Source: Mariniphaga sp040772505
Lineage (GTDB): Bacteria > Bacteroidota > Bacteroidia > Bacteroidales > Prolixibacteraceae
Length of the DNA: 64,000 nucleotides
Direction of reading: 5' to 3'
Assembly (NCBI GenBank): GCA_040772505.1
Contig: JAXGYA010000012.1
Span: 1 to 64,000 of the forward strand
Part shown: positions 33,157 to 42,446 of the stretch, one piece after another
How the letters are laid out: every line of letters starts with the position of its first letter
Numbering within the stretch: the stretch's first letter is position 1
Notes under the pieces: generated by a model
The model's input: the letters and a program-made list of their open reading frames with translations, nothing else
What the model was told of the DNA's origin: nothing
Databases searched by the model: none
Made by a program: the position numbers and the translations under genes

Positions 33157-34446
33157 TTATAAATCCAGTTTTACAGCACCCTTACTTCGGATGAACAGCT
33201 TGTGGCAACTTCCTTTCCCGTAAACATGCTCCAGCGTATTTACATACCTATCCAGCTCAGATTGCGGAACAAAAGCCTGAATTGTGCCTCCGAAACCGCC
33301 GCCATGAACCCGCCATGCCCCTTTTCCTTTCAGCACCATTTCACTCAAAGCCAGCGCAAGGGAGACCACCTGTTCGCTCTTGTGAACAACATCATAAATG
33401 TTCTGATTATACATAAATGAGCTGTATCCCGACTCAACAACCATATCAAGAAAAGATTGAAAATCATTGTTTTCCAGCGCTATAACCTGGTCAACCACAC
33501 GCTGGTTGTCGCCCTGAAAATGGTATGCACGCAGAATTGCCCTGTCTCCTGTTTTTTCACGGATTTTGGGAATATTTTCCACAATCTGCTTAAGGGTCAC
33601 TTCCCGCAACACGGATGCACCCAATTCAGCAGCCACAGATTTCATCTCTGTGGGCAGTGAAGCATATTCAGCCTGGGAAGCTGCATCATCGTGCCCCCCG
33701 CCAACATCGGTGATGACCAAAGAGTAGCCGGTTGAAACAAAGTCAAAATCAACCTCCCTTACTACCGGCTTGGAAGGGTCTTTAAAATCTATGGTTATCA
33801 GCCCGCCAACCGCACAGGCAGTCTGGTCCATCAATCCGCACGGCTTTCCAAAATAGTTGTTTTCAGCCCACTGACCGATGATCGCATTCTCCACCGCCGG
33901 CATTTTTCCGTCATTGAAAAGCTCGTTTAAAATGGCGCCAACAAGTACCTCAAATGAGGCAGAAGAACTGAGTCCGGAACCTTTGGGAACACGCCCGTCA
34001 ATGCAGGCATCAAAGCCACCCGTTTTATAACCGTTATCCTGCATTTTTGCACAAATTCCCATCACAAGGGATGAAGAGGTGTAAAAATTTGACTCATCAA
34101 TGGCTAATCGGGAGATATCCACCTGAAAATCAGGATAACCTTCGGATTTTATTCGAATTAAATTAGTTCCGTTAGGTGAAGCTGCGGCAATATTATCAAG
34201 GTTCACAGCGCCGGCAAGCACCCGCCCGTGATTGTGATCGGTGTGGTTGCCGCCAATTTCGGTTCTTCCGGGCGAGGTGAATAACTTCACATCACCTGAA
34301 CCAAAAGCGTCCTGAAAACTTGTAAGCAAACGGGCATATCTTTCAGCCTGTTCCCTTAAAACCTTTTCGTCGGCTCCGTATAACTCCTTAAACAATGGAT
34401 TGTTTCCACCATTAATTTTCTGAATCAAATTTTCAATTTTTGCCAT
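33157..34446 (-). CDS. galK: Galactokinase
   Basis: GalK phosphorylates galactose to galactose-1-phosphate, the first Leloir step. The 429 residues carry the GHMP-kinase signatures: substrate motif GRTEIGGNHTDHNHG (a variant of the common GEHTDYN), ATP-binding GSGLSSSASFE and the C-terminal HGGGFGGTIQAF. It has a full promoter on the minus strand at 34550-34580, inside the gap after the GntR gene, giving a leader of about 95 bases. Transport (FucP-like) and regulation (GntR-like) genes flank it. galT and galE are not in the window. Confidence 0.95.
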   Translation of the reverse strand: MAKIENLIQKINGGNNPLFKELYGADEKVLREQAERYARLLTSFQDAFGSGDVKLFTSPGRTEIGGNHTDHNHGRVLAGAVNLDNIAAASPNGTNLIRIKSEGYPDFQVDISRLAIDESNFYTSSSLVMGICAKMQDNGYKTGGFDACIDGRVPKGSGLSSSASFEVLVGAILNELFNDGKMPAVENAIIGQWAENNYFGKPCGLMDQTACAVGGLITIDFKDPSKPVVREVDFDFVSTGYSLVITDVGGGHDDAASQAEYASLPTEMKSVAAELGASVLREVTLKQIVENIPKIREKTGDRAILRAYHFQGDNQRVVDQVIALENNDFQSFLDMVVESGYSSFMYNQNIYDVVHKSEQVVSLALALSEMVLKGKGAWRVHGGGFGGTIQAFVPQSELDRYVNTLEHVYGKGSCHKLFIRSKGAVKLDL

Positions 34447-34549
34447 AGTTGCTGGTTTATAAATTATTACATATAATTATTTTAAAAGCAAATTGAATTT
34501 TCAGTAAGTTGCTTCATAAAATGATTCAGATTAAAAGTTAGCAGAAGTG

Positions 34550-34580
34550 CAAATATAATCGGAAAAACGACTGCTACAAA
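34550..34580 (-). promoter_or_regulatory. galK promoter
   Basis: On the minus strand TTTG (34580-34577) is followed after exactly 19 bases by TATATTTG (34557-34550), a complete Bacteroidota -33/-7 pair. It lies downstream of the GntR stop and about 100 bases before the galK ATG. Confidence 0.72.
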
Positions 34581-34596
34581 AAAATAATTCAGCTCT

Positions 34597-35619
34597 CTAA
34601 AGGCTGTTCCTGATAATAAGTTTTGAGGGGTTGCGTATTTTCCTTTTTTCCAAACTGCACAACATGTCTGCAAGTGTTTTGCCCATCTCTTCAAAATCTG
34701 TTGAAATGGTAGTTACTCCTCCGGCTACCACTTCTTTGAGCAATGAATCGTAAAAAGAGACAATTCCAAATTTTTCGCCCGGCTTCAAGTCATACTCTTT
34801 TGCCATCTTTACAATCTGAACTAAATCACGGTCTGACTCAAGAAACCACGCTTCATAGAGTTGCGGTCTGTTCCCGCCAAGGGAACGAAAAACCTGATAT
34901 TCAAACATATTTTCCACACAGAATCGTTCAAACCCCCTTATGCGCTCATAAAACTCCTTTCTTCCGGAGCTCACAAAAATAAGCTTTCTGTATTTCCTCA
35001 GCAGATGAAGTGCCTCATGCAGTGCAGTGTAAAAATCGTTTTCAAAATCCTGAAATAAAAGAGAATATTTCGCCCAACTCTCTCTTTTTATATCCAAAAT
35101 CACAACGCGTTCTCTCGGAAGTTTTGTCAACAGATAATTGATGTTTTCAAAAGCGCCGGGCATAATGACATAACGGGTAAAATTGCCGGCATGCTGCAAA
35201 ATGAGATTTTTGAAAACCTTAAGGTTTGCCCCGTGAAAAAACAGATTAACATGCGCTTTCCCCTTTAAAGCAGAAATCATTGTATTGAACATCTCTTCCC
35301 TTTGCACATTCAATTCATCAAGCATAACAAATATTTTCTCATCCCGAATGATTTCGCCACCGGCAACATAATGTCCTTTCCCGGGCTGGCTAACCAAAAC
35401 CCCTATGCTTTTTAATTCCCTGAAAGCTTGAATAACCGTATCACGGCTCAGATTGTAGCCCGAACAGATTTGATTGATTGAAGGGATCTTGTCCCCCTTT
35501 TTCAGTTTCCCCGTTTCAATGGCATTACAAACAGAATCAATGATTTGGCTGTACTTTGGCTTTGCCGTCTTAAGATTAATATGGATTATTCGTTCCAAGC
35601 TGTTTTGTTTGATTTTCAC
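34597..35619 (-). CDS. GntR-family transcriptional regulator with periplasmic-binding-like effector domain
   Basis: The 340-residue protein has an N-terminal winged helix of GntR type (about 20-85; SQIIDSVCNAIETGKLKKGD, then INQICSGYNLSRDTVIQAF) fused to a LacI/AraR-like sugar-sensing domain (about 95-335), as in AraR of Bacillus. It probably senses galactose or a derivative and controls galK and the transporter downstream. The start is a GTG at 35619; no earlier in-frame ATG exists and the next Met is past the DNA-binding domain. The operator is unknown; TATAATTAT before both target genes is only a candidate. Confidence 0.88.
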   Translation of the reverse strand: MKIKQNSLERIIHINLKTAKPKYSQIIDSVCNAIETGKLKKGDKIPSINQICSGYNLSRDTVIQAFRELKSIGVLVSQPGKGHYVAGGEIIRDEKIFVMLDELNVQREEMFNTMISALKGKAHVNLFFHGANLKVFKNLILQHAGNFTRYVIMPGAFENINYLLTKLPRERVVILDIKRESWAKYSLLFQDFENDFYTALHEALHLLRKYRKLIFVSSGRKEFYERIRGFERFCVENMFEYQVFRSLGGNRPQLYEAWFLESDRDLVQIVKMAKEYDLKPGEKFGIVSFYDSLLKEVVAGGVTTISTDFEEMGKTLADMLCSLEKRKIRNPSKLIIRNSL

Positions 35620-35823
35620 AAATATCTAAAGATAGCTCGAAAGTTATTAAAACATTTTGTCATCAATGTCAATCCATTTTGTATTATTTTGCATTTTTAG
35701 TGAAAAATGCTGGTAACCGGAGAAATATACATTAAACAAGAGAGTAATTTCCAATTTTAAGATGCATACGGATTGAACCATCCATAAGATGCTTTAATTT
35801 TCGTAAACAATGAGTTAATTTTT

Positions 35824-35831
35824 TATTTTTG
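35824..35831 (+). promoter_or_regulatory. -7 box before the acyl-CoA ligase gene
   Basis: TATTTTTG matches TAnnTTTG and lies 25 bases before the ATG at 35857. The -33 region is AT-rich without a clear TTTG. Confidence 0.45.
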
Positions 35832-35856
35832 AAAATTATAAATTACAAATAATAAA

Positions 35857-37764
35857 ATGAAAACGATAATTGAACTTTTTGAAACAGCAGTAGCTGATTT
35901 TCCGGACAACATTTACCTGTGGGAAAAGAAAGACGGCCAATACAAAGGAACAACCTATAAAGAGACCAAAGAGCTGGTTTTAAAACTTGCAGCAGGCTTG
36001 GCATCAATCGGAATGCGTAAAGGCGACCGCAGCGGATTGATTTCCGATGGTCGCAACGACTGGATAATCAGCGAATTGGGCATCCTTTATGCGGGAGGCA
36101 TAAATGTTCCGCTTTCTGTTCGGCTTGAAGAAAACGATCTGATTTTCAGGCTTCAGCACAGTGGCAGCAAGTATGTGATTGTATCCGCATTTTATGCTCC
36201 CAAAATTCAGGCAATACGAAGCAAGCTGCCTCAGCTGGAGAAAGTTATCTATCTGGACGGAATTGAAAATCCTGCTGAAGGAGATATTGATTATCGCGAT
36301 CTTTTTAAAATGGGTGAGGAATATTTAAAAACCAGAGAGATTGAACTCGAAGCCATCTGGAGAAACATTCTTCCCAATGATGTGGCTAATATCAGCTACA
36401 CTTCGGGCACAACCGCCGACCCTAAAGGAATTATGCTGTCTCATTTGAATTACGTGGCTAATGTAATTCAGTCAAATTCCCTGATGGAATTGTTCCCTGA
36501 GTGGCGCACACTCGCCATTTTGCCATGGGATCACGCATTTGCACACACCTGCTGCCTCTTTGTGTTCATGTATAAAGGTTCAAGCATCGCATCAGTTGAA
36601 GTGGGAAAATCACCGTTGGACACATTGAAAAACATTCCCACCAATATTAAGGAAATCAAACCGACCATAATGATGAGTGTCCCGGCTTTTTCCAAAAAGT
36701 TCAGGCAGAACATAGAGGGGCAAATTCGCAAAAAGGGGGAAACACTTTATAAAGTATTCCAATTTGCCCTGAAGGTGAGTTATGCACACAACGGAATAGG
36801 ACACAACCGTGGAAAAGGCTGGAGGTTTTTCCTGAAGCCCCTGGTTTGGGTTTTTGACAAAATTCTGTTCAAAAAAATCAGGGAGGGATTTGGGGGAGAG
36901 CTCAAATTTTTTATTGGCGGCGGAGCTTTGTTGGATATTGAACTGCAAAGATTCTTTTATGCTGTTGGCATGCCGATTTGCCAGGGATACGGATTAACCG
37001 AAGCATCACCGGTCATCTCTTCTAATGCCCTGCATGCCATCAAATTTGGCTCATCCGGAAAACTTGTCAGCAACTTGGAACTAAAAATTTTAGATGATGA
37101 TGGTAACGAGTTGCCCACAGGAGAAAAGGGTGAAATTGTTGTAAAAGGCGACAACGTGATGTTAGGGTACTGGAACAATCCGGTTGCCACAGCCGAAACC
37201 ATTAAAGAGGGCTGGCTGCATACCGGCGACATGGGATATATGGACAAAGACGGATTCCTGTTTGTTTTAGGACGCTTTAAAAGCCTGCTCATCGGTAACG
37301 ATGGTGAAAAATACAGTCCCGAAGGGATTGAAGAAGCCATTGTGGATCAATCGCAATTCATTCAGCAGATGATGCTGTATAACAATCAAAGTCCATATAC
37401 TACTGCTATGATTGTTCCTGAAATTAATGCCATAAACCACGAATTAAAAAAACGGAATATCAGCCCCGGAAGCGAAAAAGGCAACCTGGAGTCAATCCAA
37501 ATCCTGATAGATGAAATAAATGAGTTCAAAAAAGGAGGTCAGCATGCAGACATGTTCCCCGAACGTTGGCTTCCTACAACTTTTGTTGTTTTATCTGAGG
37601 CTTTCGGTCAGGAAAACGGACTGATAAATGCAACCATGAAGATGGTTCGCGGGAAAATCACTGAATATTTCAGTGATGAATTAAAGTTTTTATATACTCC
37701 TCAGGCAAAAAACATAAAGAATGAAATCAACATGGAGGCATTTAAAAAATGGAACTCCAATTAA
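35857..37764 (+). CDS. Long-chain acyl-CoA synthetase (AMP-forming)
   Basis: The enzyme activates fatty acids to acyl-CoA through an acyl-adenylate, at the inner face of the membrane. In 635 residues the ANL-family motifs appear in order: P-loop-like YTSGTTADPKGIMLSH (about 184-199), YGLTEASPVIS (about 379-389), then the GWLHTGDMGYMDKDGFLFV hinge region. It resembles the FadD15/bubblegum branch. It has its own -7 box and its stop overlaps the stop of the convergent gene by two bases (TTAA at 37761-37764). Confidence 0.93.
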   Translation: MKTIIELFETAVADFPDNIYLWEKKDGQYKGTTYKETKELVLKLAAGLASIGMRKGDRSGLISDGRNDWIISELGILYAGGINVPLSVRLEENDLIFRLQHSGSKYVIVSAFYAPKIQAIRSKLPQLEKVIYLDGIENPAEGDIDYRDLFKMGEEYLKTREIELEAIWRNILPNDVANISYTSGTTADPKGIMLSHLNYVANVIQSNSLMELFPEWRTLAILPWDHAFAHTCCLFVFMYKGSSIASVEVGKSPLDTLKNIPTNIKEIKPTIMMSVPAFSKKFRQNIEGQIRKKGETLYKVFQFALKVSYAHNGIGHNRGKGWRFFLKPLVWVFDKILFKKIREGFGGELKFFIGGGALLDIELQRFFYAVGMPICQGYGLTEASPVISSNALHAIKFGSSGKLVSNLELKILDDDGNELPTGEKGEIVVKGDNVMLGYWNNPVATAETIKEGWLHTGDMGYMDKDGFLFVLGRFKSLLIGNDGEKYSPEGIEEAIVDQSQFIQQMMLYNNQSPYTTAMIVPEINAINHELKKRNISPGSEKGNLESIQILIDEINEFKKGGQHADMFPERWLPTTFVVLSEAFGQENGLINATMKMVRGKITEYFSDELKFLYTPQAKNIKNEINMEAFKKWNSN

Positions 37765-38246
37765 TTGTATAATAGATACTGGTAATTTTCATTTAGCAAA
37801 CCGGGCAGATAGCTTGCAATCAATCCCAGGGCTTTTTCATCATTAACCTGCTCTACGGTAATAATCTGCTGCCTATCAATCTCCTCCTGACTCAAAACTG
37901 CATCATTAAGTTGCTGTGGCACAGTGCACCACGACTTTTTCAGGCTACTTGTTCCAAATCCTTTTGGAGAAGAGCAATAACAAACTTCAAAATACTCGGT
38001 GCTCACAATATAAACTGCATCACCGGAAGACAAACGTTTGACAACAACTACCGGATTATTGCAGCCTTCATAAGTAAGATTCCATACTTTTTCAGCGCTT
38101 TTGTAAACACCAATATTTTCAACTGTTTCAATTTTATATTTTGTTAAATCAGAAGGAAACACTGTGGCACTTACAGTATAGGATGCTGCAACCAGGCAAA
38201 AAACTAAAACAAAAGATATTCTCAAATTTTTCATGACTTTAAACAT
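37761..38246 (-). CDS. Secreted protein of unknown function with four to five cysteines
   Basis: A 161-residue product with a clear signal peptide (about 1-27, MKNLRISFVLVFCLVAASYT then VSA). The mature part has cysteines in EGCNNP, FEVCYCSSP and KSWCTVP, which could form disulfides in the periplasm. No family is recognised. An ATG at 38234 gives a tidier signal peptide than the one at 38246 and may be the true start. The gene is tail-to-tail with the acyl-CoA ligase, their stop codons overlapping. Confidence 0.7.
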   Translation of the reverse strand: MFKVMKNLRISFVLVFCLVAASYTVSATVFPSDLTKYKIETVENIGVYKSAEKVWNLTYEGCNNPVVVVKRLSSGDAVYIVSTEYFEVCYCSSPKGFGTSSLKKSWCTVPQQLNDAVLSQEEIDRQQIITVEQVNDEKALGLIASYLPGLLNENYQYLLYN

Positions 38247-38312
38247 TTTTAAATAAAACGATAGATTTTTAATAATTCTCTTTTACAAATATGACGCAGG
38301 ATTGTCAAAATT

Positions 38313-38341
38313 GTTACACTAATATGCATGTTGTGTTACAC
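38313..38341. repeat. GTTACAC direct repeat, 22-base period
   Basis: TTGTTACAC and TTGTGTTACAC contain GTTACAC at 38313-38319 and 38335-38341, two helical turns apart. The pair lies in the 476-base, very AT-rich gap 38247-38722, upstream of the minus-strand secreted protein gene. It could be an operator. The gap also holds the nitroreductase -7 box and nothing else clear. Confidence 0.3.
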
Positions 38342-38651
38342 AATTTTATTTAAAAAGTTTATTTGTTTATTTTGAAAATATACTTTTACAGAACATATTG
38401 CTAACAATTGAAACTTAATCAGTTAATACATCATTAATTTAAACAAATTGTGAACAAAAAAGTTTCAGTTAATCCGGTGACTTTTTTCTGAAAAAAGTGA
38501 ATAAAAATCAGTTTTTTGACGAAATATTTAATTTCTACGATGAAATTATGAATTGTAATCATTTGTTTTTAAAACTTTATTTCAAAAGCATCGATTAACG
38601 ATCTCCTCATAAATGAATATGAATGCCAAAATTCAATCTGAAAAATTAATC

Positions 38652-38659
38652 TATTTTTG
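38652..38659 (+). promoter_or_regulatory. -7 box before the nitroreductase gene
   Basis: TATTTTTG matches TAnnTTTG, 63 bases before the ATG at 38723. No strong -33 element is seen. Confidence 0.42.
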
Positions 38660-38722
38660 TGGCTGCAAGCTTTTGTAAAAATGAATACTTTTCAGAGGAA
38701 TCAAAAATCAAATTTTCAATAA

Positions 38723-39253
38723 ATGAGTTTCAATCAGTTAATTAACCGCAGGTTTTCTGTAAGGAAGTATAAAAACGACCCGGTGGAAGAGGAAAAACTG
38801 CTTCAGATTCTGGAGGCAGCACGTCTTGCGCCTTCGGCTGCAAATTATCAACCCTGGCATTTTATTGTTGTTTCAAAACCGGAAAATCTTAGCAGACTGC
38901 ATCTTTGCTACCATCGCGAATGGTTTCAGCAGGCGCCCGTTGTAATTGTTGCCTGCGCCGATCACTCCCGGTCGTGGAAACGGGGTTATGACGGCAGGAA
39001 CTCTGCGGATATTGATGTGGCAATTGCCGTGGACCATATCACTCTACAGGCTGCCGAGCTGGGTTTGGGAACCTGCTGGATATGTAATTTTGATGCTCCG
39101 AAATGCTCAGAAACACTCAACCTGCCGGAGCATATTGAACCCATTGCCATGATTCCTGTTGGCTATCCGGAAAAAGAAAACATTCCGCCCAAAAAGCGAA
39201 AAACTTTAGAAGAAATCATACACCGCGAGGTATTTACTGCTGATCAAAGATAA
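38723..39253 (+). CDS. Nitroreductase family FMN-dependent oxidoreductase
   Basis: The 176 residues fit the small nitroreductase family, NAD(P)H flavoenzymes that reduce nitroaromatics, quinones or enones. Landmarks are RRFSVRKYKNDPV (FMN phosphate contact), EAARLAPSAANYQPWHF and AAELGLGTCWICNF. Physiological substrate cannot be told from sequence. The last 10 bases overlap the end of the convergent fructosamine-kinase-like gene. A solitary promoter box precedes it, so it is likely a single-gene unit. Confidence 0.9.
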   Translation: MSFNQLINRRFSVRKYKNDPVEEEKLLQILEAARLAPSAANYQPWHFIVVSKPENLSRLHLCYHREWFQQAPVVIVACADHSRSWKRGYDGRNSADIDVAIAVDHITLQAAELGLGTCWICNFDAPKCSETLNLPEHIEPIAMIPVGYPEKENIPPKKRKTLEEIIHREVFTADQR

Positions 39254-40143
39254 CTTTTTGCAATCTGAAGCGCCTGACTGCGATACCCGCTGCCAAACAA
39301 ATAGTAGTGATTGAGCACATGGTAGAGCTGATACAGCGAATTTCTTTCTCTCCAGTCATCAGAAAGGGGATACACTTCGTTATAGGCACCATAAAATCGT
39401 TGTGAGAACCCGCCAAACAAGGTCATTATTCCCATTTCCATTTCGCGCTCTGCAAAGCAGGAAGCGGGGTCAATCAGCGCCGGACCGTTAATGGTATTCA
39501 TATAATTTCCTGACCATAAATCGCCATGAATGAGTGACGGTGAATGTTTGCCCTGAATAAATTCCGGTATTTTCTCTAACAAAAGGTCATAAATCAACAT
39601 TTCTCCGGCAGGAAGCGGTCTCTTCTTCGAGATTAACTGAAGCAGAAAACGAAGCCTGTTATCCCTGTAAAACTCAACCCAGTCGCTCTTCCATGAATTG
39701 TTCTGGATTGTGGAGCCGCAATAATTATTATGATAAAATCCAAATTCTTTTGCAGAGTATTTATGAATGGTTGCCAATCCGCGTCCAAGTTGTTCATCCT
39801 GATTTCTGTTTCCATACCCCTGCTCAAGATATTCAAGCACTAAAAAACCGGGAGTTGAATCAATTCCTTTAACCGCAAGCACCTCGGGCACAACCAATTG
39901 TTCGCCTGCTGCTTTCTTTAGCTCTTCAAGACTTTCGGCTTCACGCAAAAAAATATCTGCATCATTATCGTCATTCCATTTTAAAAAAAGAGTACCGATG
40001 GTAGTTTCAATTTTTGAAGCATGATTTATGCAGCCTCCACCCAGCAAATGGGATGAAGAAACTCTCACACTCTCATTCATCCTGATTGATAAATGATGCT
40101 CAACTTCACTCATCAGGGTGCTCTCTTTTCCAAAAAATTTCAT
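39244..40143 (-). CDS. Fructosamine kinase family protein
   Basis: This 299-residue cytoplasmic protein belongs to the fructosamine/ketosamine-3-kinase group, which phosphorylates glycated lysines and ribulosamines and so repairs glycation. Kinase landmarks are the GGGCINHASKIET nucleotide loop, LFLKWN (the ATP-anchoring lysine), LIHGDLWSGNYM (catalytic loop) and LIDPASC (metal-binding Asp). The start at 40143 is an ATG with a plausible N-terminus. It is convergent with and overlaps the nitroreductase gene by 10 bases. Confidence 0.9.
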   Translation of the reverse strand: MKFFGKESTLMSEVEHHLSIRMNESVRVSSSHLLGGGCINHASKIETTIGTLFLKWNDDNDADIFLREAESLEELKKAAGEQLVVPEVLAVKGIDSTPGFLVLEYLEQGYGNRNQDEQLGRGLATIHKYSAKEFGFYHNNYCGSTIQNNSWKSDWVEFYRDNRLRFLLQLISKKRPLPAGEMLIYDLLLEKIPEFIQGKHSPSLIHGDLWSGNYMNTINGPALIDPASCFAEREMEMGIMTLFGGFSQRFYGAYNEVYPLSDDWRERNSLYQLYHVLNHYYLFGSGYRSQALQIAKSYL

Positions 40144-40344
40144 AAAGGTCTATTCAAAATAATTACAGAATTGGCGGTTTTAAACAGAAGCAGGCAAACA
40201 GCCTGCAATCTGTGGCAATCTTTCAGTTTAAAAATTGTACTTCCGCACGAATATTAAAAATAGCAGGTAATAATATACATTATTCACCGTAATAAAAAGC
40301 AGATATGTATATTTACCATTAAATTAATAATTAAAGGAATTGCA

Positions 40345-42432
40345 TTGATTTCATTTGGAGTAAAATATTGGTTTCTTCTTTTGCCGGTAATAGCAGTTGC
40401 AGCTGCCGGGATTGTGCTATTGCTCTATTTCAAAAATGATGAAAACAGGGAACTCACAGTTACACAGCGACGTATCCTTATGGGGCTTCGCTTTTTATCT
40501 TTCTGCCTAATCGCTCTCATGCTTTTATCTCCCTTTTTACGGAGCTTGAAAAGGATTGTCCAAAATCCTGTGGTTATCACAGCATGGGACAATTCAGGCT
40601 CGGTGGTTGCCACCGGAGACTCTACCCTGCTGGCAGAAGAAACAATCGGTATCAAAAACCGAATTTCACAGGGGTTGGAAAGTCGCTACTCCCTTGTGAA
40701 CTACACATTCGGAGAGGAGACAAAGCTCTCAGGGGAGCTTGATTTTTCTGAAAAAAAATCAGACTACAGCGACCTGATTTCAACCATCACCAACAACCAT
40801 TTTAATGAGAATGTGGGTGCTGTTGTCATTGCCGGCGACGGAATTTACAATCAGGGGAAAAACCCCTTAAATATGTTGGGCAACCTGACTTTCCCGGTTT
40901 TTATCATTGCCCTTGGCGACACCACCGAAGTAACCGATGCACTTATCCGCGGAACGCGGGTGAACCGCACCTCCTTTTCCGGGAACCGCTTCCCGGTTGA
41001 AATTGATGCACATTTTTTGAAGCTGAAAGGGAATCCGCTGAAGCTGACCGTTTATGAAAAAGATAAGGAGATTGCCCAAACCGTAATCACACCCCCAAAT
41101 GACGACTATTTCAACACCGTTGAGTTTATTATTGAAGCCGGTGCGCCCGGATTAAAACAATACACTGCCACCATAGAAAAAGCAAAAGATGAGCAAAATA
41201 CGAAAAACAACACCGTTAGTTTCGTGGTGAACGTTCTTGAAAGCAAGCAAAAAATTCTTATTCTTTCCGATGGTCCGCACCCCGATATTGGCGCTATCAA
41301 ATACACACTGGAACAGCAAAAATCATATGAGGTTTCTGCTTTCACCGAAGAGCCTTATCCGTCAAACTTTCAGGATTTCAATCTGATTATATTGAACCAG
41401 TTGCCCACCTCGGGAAAGTCTTTGGCCAATATTGCCGGAGGCAATGTGAGCCACAGGATACCCGTTCTTTTCATTGTGGGAGGCAAAACCTTTCTGCCTC
41501 AATTAAACACCCTTTCAGCCGGGGTGCAAATTAACCCGCTTGCCGGTTCGGGAGAGGAAGCGCAGGCGGTGATCAATCCGGCTTATTCCACTTTTAATTT
41601 AAGCGAAAACTTACGGGAAGCGGTGCCAAAGTTTCCGCCGCTTTTGGTCCCCTTTGCCAACTACCGGCTTGAACCTGAATTTAATGTGCTCCTTTTTCAA
41701 AGAGTGAAAAATATTGATACGGGCAAACCGCTAATAGCCACAGGCATTCAAAACGGCAAAAAAACCGGATTCATTTTCGGAGAAGGAATCTGGCGGTGGC
41801 GCCTGAATGATTTTTTTCAAAATCAAAACCACAACCATTTTAATGAGCTGGTTAATCAGCTTGTTCAATATCTTGCTCTTCGCCAGAATGAAGATAATTT
41901 TATGATTGACTATAAGTCGGAATACGCAGAAACAGAGAATGTAATCCTAAAAGCCGAAGTATATAATGATGCTTTTGAGCGCATAACCAATGAAGAGGTC
42001 AACATCGACATAAAAAACGAAAATGGTGATGAGTTTCATTTCATCTTTGACGTGAGAGGAGACAGCTACCATTTGAATACCGGAAATCTGCCCGCAGGCA
42101 ATTACACTTTCGATGCAGAGGTCAGCATCGGTGAGGAGACACACACAGAGCATGGAAATTTTGTTGTTTCTGCAGTAAATCTTGAAAATATGGTTACCCG
42201 TGCAAATCACCGGATGTTGTTTCAGCTTGCATCCCAAACCGGCGGTGCGTTTTACACACCCGGGGAGATTGATGAAATCATTAACCGAGTCAAAAAAAGC
42301 GATTCGCTAAAACCTGTGAGCTATTTTCAGGATATGATTAGCGAGCTTTTAAACATGTACAGGATATTGATTGTTATAATTATATTGTTAAGTGTGGAAT
42401 GGTTTTTGAGAAGATACTGGGGAATTTATTAA
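40345..42432 (+). CDS. VWA-type membrane protein with glutamine-amidotransferase-like domain
   Basis: The 695 residues begin with two membrane helices (about 7-27 and 45-65), then a periplasmic von Willebrand A-like domain with the MIDAS motif D-x-S-x-S (AWDNSGSV, about 80-87), beta-sandwich segments, a flavodoxin/amidotransferase-like domain (about 310-420; ILILSDGPHPDIGAIKYTL) and one C-terminal helix ending EWFLRRYWGIY. This layout resembles Bat-type or large VWA proteins of Bacteroidota, whose function is not settled. The start is a TTG with AAAGGA a few bases upstream; no in-frame ATG precedes the first helix. Two DUF6340 lipoprotein genes follow closely on the same strand. Confidence 0.8.
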   Translation: MISFGVKYWFLLLPVIAVAAAGIVLLLYFKNDENRELTVTQRRILMGLRFLSFCLIALMLLSPFLRSLKRIVQNPVVITAWDNSGSVVATGDSTLLAEETIGIKNRISQGLESRYSLVNYTFGEETKLSGELDFSEKKSDYSDLISTITNNHFNENVGAVVIAGDGIYNQGKNPLNMLGNLTFPVFIIALGDTTEVTDALIRGTRVNRTSFSGNRFPVEIDAHFLKLKGNPLKLTVYEKDKEIAQTVITPPNDDYFNTVEFIIEAGAPGLKQYTATIEKAKDEQNTKNNTVSFVVNVLESKQKILILSDGPHPDIGAIKYTLEQQKSYEVSAFTEEPYPSNFQDFNLIILNQLPTSGKSLANIAGGNVSHRIPVLFIVGGKTFLPQLNTLSAGVQINPLAGSGEEAQAVINPAYSTFNLSENLREAVPKFPPLLVPFANYRLEPEFNVLLFQRVKNIDTGKPLIATGIQNGKKTGFIFGEGIWRWRLNDFFQNQNHNHFNELVNQLVQYLALRQNEDNFMIDYKSEYAETENVILKAEVYNDAFERITNEEVNIDIKNENGDEFHFIFDVRGDSYHLNTGNLPAGNYTFDAEVSIGEETHTEHGNFVVSAVNLENMVTRANHRMLFQLASQTGGAFYTPGEIDEIINRVKKSDSLKPVSYFQDMISELLNMYRILIVIIILLSVEWFLRRYWGIY

Positions 42433-42446
42433 GAGTAAATCATAAA

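Noticed and set aside
34482..34694. A 70-codon minus-strand frame between galK and the GntR gene
   Set aside because: It overlaps the end of the GntR gene in another frame and contains the galK promoter.
36610..36948. A 112-codon frame opposite the acyl-CoA ligase
   Set aside because: Shadow of a well-supported gene with no recognised features.
40190..40206. GCAGGC-AAACA-GCCTGC hairpin in the gap between the fructosamine-kinase-like gene and the VWA gene
   Set aside because: Only six pairs, no T run, and it lies between divergent promoter regions; no role can be argued.
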